A stretch of DNA of 64,000 bases from Notoacmeibacter sp. MSK16QG-6 (GTDB lineage: Bacteria > Pseudomonadota > Alphaproteobacteria > Rhizobiales > Rhizobiaceae): contig NZ_JAMYXM010000001.1 of the NCBI RefSeq assembly GCF_024158145.1, positions 806,001 to 870,000 on the forward strand. The letters run 5' to 3'. Shown one piece after another: positions 36,134 to 43,969 of the stretch. The notes below the pieces were generated by a model, which was not told where the DNA came from, did not search any database, and saw only the letters and a program-made list of their open reading frames with translations. A program made the translations under genes and the position numbers. Each line of letters starts with the position of its first letter. Within the stretch, counting starts at the first letter, position 1.

Positions 36134-36517
36134 TCAGCGGGGCGCCGAAACCAGCGTATCCTTGACCTGCTGGATAAGTTCGAGCGGCATGAATGGCTTG
36201 GCAATTACACCTAAAGCGCCGAGAGCTATGTATCCGTCGACATCCTGCTTTTGGGTTCTCGCCGTCACGAAGATTATGGGAATGTTGTTGGTCTCCTCGA
36301 CGAGGCGCAGACGACGCAACGTCTCAGGACCATCCACCACCGGCATCATCACATCAAGCAGAATGACGTCCGGCTTCCAGGTTCTGGCCAGCGGCACGGC
36401 TTCTTCGCCAGAGGCGCACGCTTTGACATCGAACTCATCGCCGAGGCCCAGCGAAATCGTCGCGATCTCACGAATATCCGGTTCGTCGTCGACATATAGG
36501 ACGCGCAATTTTTCCAT
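36134..36517 (-). CDS. Single-domain response regulator (receiver only)
   Basis: 127 aa CheY-like receiver with 'LYVDDEPD', D55 in 'VILLDVMMPVVDG', T in 'FVTART' and K in 'VIAKPFMP'. No output domain. Close paralogue of the receiver at 29109, sharing 'D(V)MMP', 'GVIAKPF' and the overall length. It follows the kinase gene (stop 36551) by 33 bases on the same strand and is its likely partner. Probably passes phosphate to the Hpt protein or acts by protein contacts. Confidence 0.92.
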   Translation of the reverse strand: MEKLRVLYVDDEPDIREIATISLGLGDEFDVKACASGEEAVPLARTWKPDVILLDVMMPVVDGPETLRRLRLVEETNNIPIIFVTARTQKQDVDGYIALGALGVIAKPFMPLELIQQVKDTLVSAPR

Positions 36518-36550
36518 TCGGCCATCCCGCGCTTCGGTCAGCGAGAGACG

Positions 36551-38329
36551 TTAGCGCGAGAAGGCTTCATGTTTTCCTAATGGCACGACGGTCTCGCCTG
36601 CTTCCGCCTCGTTCAGCTTTTGCCGCAAGGAATCTGACAGCCGGCCCGTCATATCAGCGGCATCGGACGCCATTTCTACGATGGGAAACTCCACGATAAA
36701 GGTTGTCCCCTCGCCCATGGCGGTGTCGAAATCGATGGCGCCGTCCATTCGCTCCACAATCGCCTTGCAAATATTGAGCCCCAGACCCGTTCCGCCCTTC
36801 GTTCTATTGTCGGCAGAGTCCACCTGTTCAAACTTTTCGAACAGGCGGTGGTGAAACGATGCCGGAATGCCAGCACCTTCATCTGTGATGGAAATCCGAG
36901 CCTTCCCGTCATTTTCTTTTAGCCGAACGGTGACAGTGCCGCCGCTTGGCGAAAACTTCAGAGCGTTCGAAAGCAAATTGGCGATGATCTGGTTGAACCG
37001 GTCGGCATCGACGAGGCCCGCAAGACCGGGCGCCTCGTTGTGGAACTCAATTGCGACATCGTCAGACGATCGATAATTGGCACTACCTTCAATTGCTTCT
37101 TCGATCAGACCATCGAAAGCCGTTGGGCTCAGTTCGAAAGGCATCGAACCGGATTCGATCTTCTCGATATCCAGAATGTCATCGACAAGGTTCTTTAGCC
37201 GCTCGCTGTTCTGCAAGGCCAGACCAAGAAGTCGATCCACCGACTCCGGCATCTTCCCCTGACTGCCGCTCGCCAAGAGGCTGAGCGCGCCGTGGATCGA
37301 CGTCAGAGGGGTCCGCAATTCGTGGCTAACAGTTGCAACGAACTCGTTCTTCATCCGCTCGTTGCGTTTCTGGGTGGTGATATCAGAGATACTTCCGTCC
37401 CAAACCAGGCGTTCATGACTGTCGACCCGCGGCTCCGCGCTGAGTTGCAGCCAGACCAGTTCGCGCGTCGGGTGTTGGTAAGTGGCTTCGAAAGACCAAC
37501 GATTTCTGCTCTCGGCAGACGTCTCCAAAAGATGCATGAGGCGCGCCCGGTCGGTTTCATTGAGAAGACCGTAGAGAAAGTCCGGCGTCTCCAGAAACCG
37601 CTGACGGCGTATACCGAAAATCTTGCGGCTGCCCTCGGACACATACGGAAAACATAGGCGCCCCCGATCGTCCAAGGTCATCTGAAACAACATGCCCGGA
37701 GCATTGTTGGCGATGGCGACGAGATGAGCTTCCATCTCGACTTTCGATTTAATCGCCCACCGTCTCTGCTGCTCGGCAATGATCAATCCGCCAAGAAGCA
37801 GCACCGCCAGAAAGTTGGTCGGCACGAACATGCTGGCCGACCGCAAAACGATTTCTATAGGCACTTGGGCGAGGATGAATATCGTTATTGTGGGAACGAT
37901 GCCCGCGATCAGCGCCTGGTAGAAAATGTATAATTTGGACGGCGCGAAACCACGCCACTTTGTCCACCACGCCCAAAGGATCACCGATGAAAGCGCAGCC
38001 GTTCCGATACTGGCTGCTCCGGCTATCGCGCCCAGACCGCCATAGCTCCAACGTATCGCCATCATGACGATCGCGCTGATGAGCGCGCTGATCGGTCCGC
38101 CGATCGCGCCCGAAAGCACGGCTACTGCGTTGCGAGGATCAGTCCTGACACCCGGGATCAGTTCGACCGAATTCGACATGACGATGGCGCCTGTCACGGC
38201 AAACACAATCCCGTAGACGATGCCGCCCAGCCAGAGCGACCCCCGAAGCCTTTCTCCGAAGAACACACAACAAAGCACGGCGACCACAATCACCGAACCG
38301 CCTTCGATCATAGATATGATGGAATCCAT
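36551..38329 (-). CDS. 5TM-LYT histidine kinase
   Basis: 592 aa from ATG 38329, with GAGG about 6 bases upstream. N-terminal membrane region (about 1-195) resembles the 5TMR-LYT sensor ('NAVAVLSGAIGGPISALISA', 'WSYGGLGAIAGAASIG'). A PAS-like domain (about 210-320) follows, then HisKA 'FVATVSHELRTPLTSIHG' (His near 335) and HATPase 'NLLSNALKFSPSGG', 'GTGLGLNICKAIVERM'. No receiver. The catalytic half closely resembles the kinase at 29547. Followed by the receiver gene 36134. LYT-type sensors often respond to cell-wall or small-molecule cues; the ligand is unknown here. Confidence 0.9.
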   Translation of the reverse strand: MDSIISMIEGGSVIVVAVLCCVFFGERLRGSLWLGGIVYGIVFAVTGAIVMSNSVELIPGVRTDPRNAVAVLSGAIGGPISALISAIVMMAIRWSYGGLGAIAGAASIGTAALSSVILWAWWTKWRGFAPSKLYIFYQALIAGIVPTITIFILAQVPIEIVLRSASMFVPTNFLAVLLLGGLIIAEQQRRWAIKSKVEMEAHLVAIANNAPGMLFQMTLDDRGRLCFPYVSEGSRKIFGIRRQRFLETPDFLYGLLNETDRARLMHLLETSAESRNRWSFEATYQHPTRELVWLQLSAEPRVDSHERLVWDGSISDITTQKRNERMKNEFVATVSHELRTPLTSIHGALSLLASGSQGKMPESVDRLLGLALQNSERLKNLVDDILDIEKIESGSMPFELSPTAFDGLIEEAIEGSANYRSSDDVAIEFHNEAPGLAGLVDADRFNQIIANLLSNALKFSPSGGTVTVRLKENDGKARISITDEGAGIPASFHHRLFEKFEQVDSADNRTKGGTGLGLNICKAIVERMDGAIDFDTAMGEGTTFIVEFPIVEMASDAADMTGRLSDSLRQKLNEAEAGETVVPLGKHEAFSR

Positions 38330-38648
38330 CGCGAACCTCTTACCCTTACAAAGAACTATGGAGGACAAGAGATTAAGAATTGATATTGAAGCAGAGCCGA
38401 ATCCCGGCAGTATAACTAAGAATATATTGCTACCTATGGGCGCTCATAATGCAACCGGTCACCTAACCTTGCGTTACATTTCATTCCTGGCTGGCCACAG
38501 AGGTCAGGACGCAATGGAGCGCAGGCCGCCACATTGACCCGCGGCGCGTGCAACAAATGTCGTTTCCGCCTTCCGTTCAGGATGGTTTGCCAAATGGCAC
38601 GCGCTGCTACATAGACAGTCAACGATATTCAGCGAACGAAAGATTGCC
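38330..38648. other. 319-base intergenic region between kinase and rsbR
   Basis: Divergent region, AT-richer than its surroundings. A weak promoter-like pair toward rsbR is TTGAAG (38386-38391), 19 bases, TATAAC (38411-38416). It would leave a leader of about 225 bases. I found no GGAAC/CGTT (EcfG-type) element, no strong ribosome site before the rsbR ATG and no convincing small ORF. Nothing else can be supported. Confidence 0.4.
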
Positions 38649-39521
38649 ATGCCCAACGAAACAACCGTCGCGTCGATCATCATTAATGATTACGATCGCG
38701 TTTTGGCCGAATGGCTGAAAGTACAGACTGCGGAAGGTGTTAAAAGGACGGACCTCGTTTCCGGCAAGGAGTCGGAGCAACAGAGCCGCGAACTTCTGTC
38801 GGCGATGGCGAAAGCCATGCCGAAAGAAGCGACGGATGACGATCTCGATCTGGCGGAGGCGGGCTGGGAGCCGGTTCGCGATGCCCTGGAGGATATTGCC
38901 GAGAACAGAACGCAGCGCGGTGTTTCGACCACCGAAATGGGTTGGTTCATCGGCGCGCTCAAACAGCCCCTCTTCAAGATGCTGCAAAGCGAGCTTGGCG
39001 AGAAGCCGCGCGTTCTGATGCGGGAAATCTGGAACGCCACTCGGCTTATCGACCAGATCAGTCTTCACGCGATCGAAACTCTCGTCTCCAAGCGCGAGGC
39101 GATCATCGAACGCCAGCGCGCCGAGATGACGGAGGTCGCCGCACCGGTCGTGAAAATATGGGACAGCATCGTGACCGTTCCGCTGATCGGCACGTTGGAC
39201 TCGTTCCGTGCTCAGACCGTGATGGAAAATCTGCTGGATGCCATCGTGCAATGGGAGGCCGAGGTTGCCATCATCGACATCACCGGCGTTTCGACCGTCG
39301 ATACCATGGTCGCGCAGCATCTGCTGAAGACGGCATCGGCTGTACGCCTCATGGGTGCCGAATGCGTCATTTGCGGCATCAGTCCGAAAATCGCGCAGAC
39401 GGTCGTGAACCTTGGGGTGGAACTGCCAAACATCGTGACACGTGTCGATCTGGAAAGCGGTCTCGCCTACGCATTCGATCGGCTAGGTGTGCAGGTCGGT
39501 CGAGGATCAGCGGGTGCTTGA
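38649..39521 (+). CDS. rsbR: RsbR-like stressosome scaffold/sensor
   Basis: 290 aa. An N-terminal all-helical domain (about 1-160) resembles a sensory/scaffold turret, and the C-terminal STAS domain (about 165-285) is close to Bacillus RsbRA: 'AIIDITGVSTVDTMVAQHLL' and 'GISPKIAQTVVNLGVELPNIVTRVDLESGL'. Putative phospho-acceptors are T219 (VDT) and T251 (AQT), corresponding by motif to the RsbRA threonines. In stressosomes RsbR with RsbS forms the large complex that traps RsbT. First gene of a five-gene operon; its stop overlaps the rsbS start. Confidence 0.92.
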   Translation: MPNETTVASIIINDYDRVLAEWLKVQTAEGVKRTDLVSGKESEQQSRELLSAMAKAMPKEATDDDLDLAEAGWEPVRDALEDIAENRTQRGVSTTEMGWFIGALKQPLFKMLQSELGEKPRVLMREIWNATRLIDQISLHAIETLVSKREAIIERQRAEMTEVAAPVVKIWDSIVTVPLIGTLDSFRAQTVMENLLDAIVQWEAEVAIIDITGVSTVDTMVAQHLLKTASAVRLMGAECVICGISPKIAQTVVNLGVELPNIVTRVDLESGLAYAFDRLGVQVGRGSAGA

Positions 39522-39891
39522 CGCGGCCAACCCTATTCCGATGATGACGATTAATGGCTGCATCATCGTAGCCATTCGCGACGATCTGGACGATCAGGAA
39601 ATCGTCTCTCTCCAAGACCGGCTCGTCGAGGAAGTGGCCAAGCGCAACGCCCATGGCGTTGTCATCGACATATCGAGCCTTGAGATCGTCGACACCTTCG
39701 CCGGTCGAATGCTCGCAGCGATGGCGCAGATGGCGCGGGTCATGAACGCAAGGACAATCGTTGTCGGTATGCGTCCGGCCGTTGCCATGACCCTCGTCGA
39801 ACTTGGAATGACCCTGGACGGGGTGGAGACAGCATTGAACGCGGACCGGGCTATCAACGCGATTGTGAGTGACCGGTCAAACAAGCTGTGA
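39514..39891 (+). CDS. rsbS: RsbS-like stressosome core STAS protein
   Basis: 125 aa from GTG 39514 (GAGGA at 39502-39506). It overlaps the rsbR end. A single STAS domain matches RsbS: 'IPMMTINGCIIVAIRDDLDDQE', 'GVVIDISSLEIVDTFAGRML' and 'VVGMRPAVAMTLVELGMTLDGVETALN'. The acceptor position, Ser59 in Bacillus RsbS, is Thr61 here (VDT). RsbS with RsbR forms the core that binds RsbT until phosphorylated. Coupled to rsbT by GTGA. Confidence 0.92.
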   Translation: MLDAANPIPMMTINGCIIVAIRDDLDDQEIVSLQDRLVEEVAKRNAHGVVIDISSLEIVDTFAGRMLAAMAQMARVMNARTIVVGMRPAVAMTLVELGMTLDGVETALNADRAINAIVSDRSNKL

Positions 39892-40292
39892 CCGACGAAG
39901 CCGCGAGGGTGACGCTCAAGACATCAGGCGATGTCGCGTTCGCAAGGCAGGCGGCGGCAAAAGCGATGGCCGCCATCGGGGCATCCACCATCAAAAGCAC
40001 GAAATTCGTCACAGCCGTCTCCGAGATCGCCCGCAACGCCGTCATCTACGGGCGTGGCGGCGTTATCAGCTTCTCCGAGGCCGGCGCCGCCGGACAGAAA
40101 CGCGTCGTCGCTGTGTGCACCGATCGCGGACCCGGTATTGACGACATAGATCGGGCGGTCAGCGACGGGTTCAGCACGGGAAAAAGCCTTGGCCTTGGAT
40201 TGGGCGGAGCCAAACGGCTTGTCGACCGTTTCGAAATCACCTCATCTTCCAAACAGGGAACGAAAGTAACACTCGAATGTGGCCCCCGATGA
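39888..40292 (+). CDS. rsbT: RsbT-like switch kinase
   Basis: 134 aa from GTG 39888, overlapping the rsbS stop as GTGA. GHKL-type ATPase: N box 'AVSEIARNAVIYGRGG', 'DRGPGIDDID', 'GLGLGGAKRLVDRF'. In Bacillus, RsbT phosphorylates RsbR/RsbS, is released and activates RsbU; here no RsbU is in the window. The likely alternative partner is the fusion kinase at 41284, which has its own RsbT-like domain. Stop overlaps the start of the next gene. Confidence 0.93.
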   Translation: MTDEAARVTLKTSGDVAFARQAAAKAMAAIGASTIKSTKFVTAVSEIARNAVIYGRGGVISFSEAGAAGQKRVVAVCTDRGPGIDDIDRAVSDGFSTGKSLGLGLGGAKRLVDRFEITSSSKQGTKVTLECGPR

Positions 40293-41287
40293 TCTCACTA
40301 CCGGTCGAAGACGAAAGCCAGATCGGGGCCGTTCGCCGTGCATCGCTGGCCGCTGCCAAATCGGTCGAACTGACAGATGACGATATGGATCGGCTGGCGA
40401 TCATCGTGACCGAAGCCTGCACCAATCTCATTCGTCACGCCAAGAACGGCGAGGTGCTTATAGGCGCGGAGACCGGCGGCAAGGGTGGGTGCGTGACCAT
40501 TGTCGCTCTCGATGGCGGACCTGGCATCACCAATGTCGAAGCGGCCATGGTGGACGGCTTTACCACAGCCGATTCCAAACCCCGTGGGATCGGTGGCGGT
40601 CTTGGCTCCATGCAACGAATGGCCGATTCATTCGACATTCATAGCGGGCCGCATGGCACCACGCTGGTCGCGAAAATCGGTCATCGCCGACAGGCCTCAT
40701 CATTCTACGACGTCGCAGGACTGATCGTGCCAAAACCTGGTTACGAAATGGGTGGCGACGCCTTTAATCTGCGGGTCGGCAAGACCACCACCACGGTCAT
40801 GCTTATGGACGTGCTGGGCCATGGGCCGAAAGCGGCCCAAGACGCCGCGACCGGCGTCGAGGCCTTTGCAAAGACGAAAACCGCAACACTTGAAGAGACT
40901 GAGCAGGCGATCGCCCATGCGCTGGCAGGCGGGCGGGGCGCAGCGGCCTTGCTCGTCGAAATTCCGCACGAGCCGGGCGTCTTACGCTGCGTCGGCGTTG
41001 GCAATATCAAAGGCGACATTTTCCACGCCGATGGACGGCGTAACGGCATCCCGTCCCAGCCGGGCATATTGGGCGCCACCTCCCGCCATCCACGTGTGAC
41101 GGAGCATGAATGGACATCCGAATCCGTCCTCCTGCTTGCCACCGACGGATTGAAGACCATTTCAGCCCAACCAGAGCCGACATCCCTGTTCTTCCGAAGT
41201 GCAGAGATGATCGCCAGCACAATCTACAAACTGAAGCGCCGGGGAACCGACGATTCGGGCGTTCTTGTCGTGAGGTCCCGCCCTTGA
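40289..41287 (+). CDS. ATPase-PP2C protein (RsbX-like phosphatase with anti-sigma-type domain)
   Basis: 332 aa from ATG 40289, overlapping the rsbT stop as ATGA. Residues about 1-130 are a GHKL ATPase of the RsbW/anti-sigma type ('VTEACTNLIRHA', 'DGGPGI', 'GGGLGSM'). About 135-332 is a SpoIIE/PP2C-type phosphatase with 'GYEMGGDAFNLRV', 'MDVLGHGPKA', 'LLLATDGLK' and 'DDSGVLVV', keeping metal-binding aspartates. RsbX in Bacillus removes phosphate from RsbS/RsbR; the extra N-terminal domain suggests a fused switch. Coupled to the next gene by TTGA. Confidence 0.85.
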   Translation: MISLPVEDESQIGAVRRASLAAAKSVELTDDDMDRLAIIVTEACTNLIRHAKNGEVLIGAETGGKGGCVTIVALDGGPGITNVEAAMVDGFTTADSKPRGIGGGLGSMQRMADSFDIHSGPHGTTLVAKIGHRRQASSFYDVAGLIVPKPGYEMGGDAFNLRVGKTTTTVMLMDVLGHGPKAAQDAATGVEAFAKTKTATLEETEQAIAHALAGGRGAAALLVEIPHEPGVLRCVGVGNIKGDIFHADGRRNGIPSQPGILGATSRHPRVTEHEWTSESVLLLATDGLKTISAQPEPTSLFFRSAEMIASTIYKLKRRGTDDSGVLVVRSRP

Positions 41288-42414
41288 AATCCGTTGTGAC
41301 ATCGATCGCGCTCGAACAGGATGGCGACGTCTCCCACACTCGGCGCACGGCGCGGCTCATTGCCAAGGTCGGGGGCGCGACAAGCCGTGATCAGATCCGC
41401 TTCGCTACCGCCGTCTCGGAGATTGCGCGAAACGCCGTTCAGTATGGGAAGGACGGGGTCGCGGAGTTTGCGTTTGACGAGGGAAAATCAGGACTCTGTC
41501 TCATCGCCCGTGTGCAGGACCACGGAAACGGGATCGAAGGGCTCGACGATCTCCTGCGCAACCGTCACCAGTCCCATCGCGGGCCGGGCCTCGGACTTTC
41601 CGGTTCTCAGAAGCTGGTTGACGCCTTCCGCGTCAACACGGACGAAGCCGGCACGACAATCGACCTAACTCTCAATCTAGGCGGAAATGACGATGCTTCC
41701 GACATTGCGAAGGAAGCCGCGGAGGCGCTCGTCAAAGCCTCGCACGGATCGCCCATCGAGGAGCTGGCAGAACAGAACCGAGCGCTTCGTGATGCATTGG
41801 CGGAACAACAGTTCCTGCTGCGGGAAATGCATCACCGAACCAAGAACAATCTTGCGATCATTCAGTCGCTTGCCCTTCTTCAGGCCCGGCAGTCGAGCCA
41901 CGAAGAGACCCGTAAGGCGCTGAATGATTTCACCGGCCGCATCCAGGCCTTCGCCAACGCGCATAATCTTCTGCACCAAGCCGACGACGTGACCGAGGTC
42001 GATCTGCAAAAACACATCGAGACGCTTGCGGAACGTCTGCGCCTTGCTATCGACAAGAGCGGGGTATCGATCGAAACGCAGAGCGAAGCGCTTTCTGTAT
42101 CCTTCGATACGGCGACCGAGATCGGTCTGATCGTCAACGAGTTGCTGACCAATGCCGTCAAACACGCATCGAGCAAAGGACGCGGCAAAAAATGCGTCCG
42201 GGTCACTGCAGCTCAAAAGGGGCCGAAGATTCGCCTGACCGTCAAAGATGACGGCCCGGGCCTCGACAATGCCGAAACGGTTCTGCGCAAGTCGCGTTCG
42301 CTCGGTTGGAAAATCGTCGAGGGCTGCGTCAGAAAGCTCAATGGCAGCATCGAGGTGGATGGCAGCGACGGCATGGCCGTCTCCATCGAATTCAACGGCC
42401 ATTCGCTCCAATAG
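41284..42414 (+). CDS. RsbT-like domain fused to HisKA_2 histidine kinase
   Basis: 376 aa from TTG 41284, overlapping the previous stop as TTGA. Residues about 1-133 match the stand-alone RsbT ('FATAVSEIARNAVQYGKDGV', 'DHGNGI', 'GPGLGLSGSQKLVDAF'). About 165-376 is a HisKA_2/HWE-type kinase: 'REMHHRTKNNLAIIQSLALLQAR' (His183), 'FANAHNLLHQ', 'GLIVNELLTNAVKHA', 'DDGPGL'. No membrane segment or receiver. The stressosome could set this kinase's state through its RsbT-like domain. Kinases of this class often feed PhyR in alphaproteobacteria; that link is inference. Confidence 0.88.
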   Translation: MKSVVTSIALEQDGDVSHTRRTARLIAKVGGATSRDQIRFATAVSEIARNAVQYGKDGVAEFAFDEGKSGLCLIARVQDHGNGIEGLDDLLRNRHQSHRGPGLGLSGSQKLVDAFRVNTDEAGTTIDLTLNLGGNDDASDIAKEAAEALVKASHGSPIEELAEQNRALRDALAEQQFLLREMHHRTKNNLAIIQSLALLQARQSSHEETRKALNDFTGRIQAFANAHNLLHQADDVTEVDLQKHIETLAERLRLAIDKSGVSIETQSEALSVSFDTATEIGLIVNELLTNAVKHASSKGRGKKCVRVTAAQKGPKIRLTVKDDGPGLDNAETVLRKSRSLGWKIVEGCVRKLNGSIEVDGSDGMAVSIEFNGHSLQ

Positions 42415-42457
42415 GCTGCGCCTGACGGCCAAGTTCGAAATCTTCGGTAAGGAAGCG

Positions 42458-42533
42458 TGGTGCCCAGGGGTGGAATCGAACCACCGACACTGCGATTTTC
42501 AGTCGCATGCTCTACCAACTGAGCTACCTGGGC
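42458..42533 (-). tRNA. tRNA-Phe (GAA)
   Basis: 76 bases with encoded CCA. Acceptor GCCCAGG pairs with CCTGGGC, discriminator A. The D arm GCTC..GAGC, anticodon loop CTGAAAA with GAA, and T arm GGTGG-TTCGATT-CCACC are all intact. It converges on the stressosome operon and ends the housekeeping block as in other Hyphomicrobiales. Confidence 0.98.
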
Positions 42534-42658
42534 ATTCCGGAGAAACTGGCCGTTCGGCCGACGCGGCTTGGTAATCCAACGTCCGGAAACGGGCGGGTTA
42601 TAGCGACGCACCCTGCACGTGGCAAGCGGTCCGACAGCGCTTTTTTGACCCTGTCCGG

Positions 42659-42862
42659 TTAATCGCCGCGTTGGGCGGTTTCCTCCACATTTTCTTCCTC
42701 TTCCGTGACCGGAATGGCGTAGCTGCCGGTCAGCCAACGCGAAAGGTCGACATCCTTGCATCGAGGCGAGCAGAAGGGGAAATGCTCACGCACGCTCGGG
42801 CGTCCGCATTCAGGGCATGGGCGGGCGGGGCGCAGCGGCGTAACATTGTCTGCGGTGGCCAT
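42659..42862 (-). CDS. yacG: DNA gyrase inhibitor YacG
   Basis: 67 aa from ATG 42862. Zinc ribbon with '[31 protein letters not shown]', i.e. CxxC...CxxxC, the YacG signature. YacG binds GyrB and inhibits gyrase. The acidic tail '[15 protein letters not shown]' is unremarkable. Follows maf on the minus strand after 86 bases. Confidence 0.93.
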   Translation of the reverse strand: MATADNVTPLRPARPCPECGRPSVREHFPFCSPRCKDVDLSRWLTGSYAIPVTEEEENVEETAQRGD

Positions 42863-42948
42863 TTCATATCCATCGGTTGGAAAGCAAAAGCGGCGGCGGA
42901 ACCGCACTCATCTTGGTATGCGCAGCGGCTCAATCAAGCCCGAAGGGC

Positions 42949-43581
42949 TCAAACGCGGCCTGGCTGGCCCAACCACCCCCGATGAACGTGAAATCCTTCG
43001 CCCACCAGAAGCGACACGGTTTCATAGAGCGGCAGGCCCACGACATTGGAATAGCTGCCGATGAGTTTGATGACAAATGTGCCAGCAAGACCCTGAATAG
43101 CGTAGCCGCCCGCCTTCCCGCGCCATTCGCCGCTGGCGAGGTAGGCATCCAGCTCTTCCCCGCTCAGCCGCTTGAAGCGAACGCGGCTCTCTACCATGCG
43201 CTGGCGGAAATTTCCGTTCGGCGTGACGAGGCAGATCCCGGTATGAACCCTGTGGCTTCTGCCCGAAAGAAGCCGCAACGCGGCCGAGGCCTCATCGACC
43301 ATCTCGGTCTTCGGCAAGATGCGCTGACCGACGGACACGACCGTGTCCGCTGCCAGGATAAAGGCGCGTTTCTTTTCGGCTTGATTGCGCTGGGTTTCGA
43401 ACGCTGCCTCGGCCTTCTGCACCGACAGCCTTTTGGCCAGCGAGCGAGGATGCTCGGCCCTGCGGGGCGTCTCATCGATCTCAGTCGGCAACAGCGCATC
43501 GGGTTCGATGCCGGCCTGTTGCAGCAATTCGACACGCCGCGGCGAGCCCGAGGCGAGAATCAGTTTCTGCAGCACGCTCAT
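42949..43581 (-). CDS. maf: Maf-like nucleotide pyrophosphatase
   Basis: 210 aa. '[18 protein letters not shown]' at the N-terminus and 'TEIDETPRR' are Maf marks; 'AADTVVSVG' holds the catalytic Asp and '[27 protein letters not shown]' the C-terminal signature. Maf-family enzymes hydrolyse non-canonical or cellular nucleoside triphosphates, in some bacteria affecting septum formation. Directly downstream of infA (31 bases). Confidence 0.95.
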   Translation of the reverse strand: MSVLQKLILASGSPRRVELLQQAGIEPDALLPTEIDETPRRAEHPRSLAKRLSVQKAEAAFETQRNQAEKKRAFILAADTVVSVGQRILPKTEMVDEASAALRLLSGRSHRVHTGICLVTPNGNFRQRMVESRVRFKRLSGEELDAYLASGEWRGKAGGYAIQGLAGTFVIKLIGSYSNVVGLPLYETVSLLVGEGFHVHRGWLGQPGRV

Positions 43582-43612
43582 GCTCTTCTCGCCTTTCGCC
43601 GCCGCATGCGGC

Positions 43613-43831
43613 CTATTTGAAGCGATAGGTGATACGGCCCTTGGTCAGATCATAGGGCGTCATCTCGACAAGGACCTTGTCGCCTGTGAGCACACGAATG
43701 CGGTTCTTGCGCATCCGGCCAGCCGTATGAGCAATGATTTCGTGATCGTTTTCCAGCTTGACCCGGAACATGGCGTTCGGGAGCAATTCCGTTACGACAC
43801 CGGGAAATTCGAGAACTTCTTCTTTCGCCAT
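43613..43831 (-). CDS. infA: Translation initiation factor IF-1
   Basis: 72 aa, exactly the usual size. S1/OB-fold: '[40 protein letters not shown]' and '[22 protein letters not shown]'. IF-1 binds the 30S A site during initiation. The 138-base region upstream separates it from the UPF0262 gene and probably contains its promoter, though no clear element was identified there. Confidence 0.99.
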   Translation of the reverse strand: MAKEEVLEFPGVVTELLPNAMFRVKLENDHEIIAHTAGRMRKNRIRVLTGDKVLVEMTPYDLTKGRITYRFK

Positions 43832-43969
43832 TCTTCGCCTTTATTCATTACGGCGCGGCCGGAGCCGGCACAGCGCGCGCGGAACCTATAGGAAGAGCCG
43901 ACGGAAGGAAACAGCCTCCCGCCGGCCAATTGTCTATTCGCAAGTGCGGCTCTTAGAGCATATCAGCCA

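Noticed and set aside
41110-41283. Upstream extension of the RsbT/HisKA_2 kinase gene within the phosphatase gene
   Set aside because: It would overlap the phosphatase coding region by 178 bases; the TTGA overlap at 41284 gives a coupled start matching the stand-alone RsbT N-terminus.
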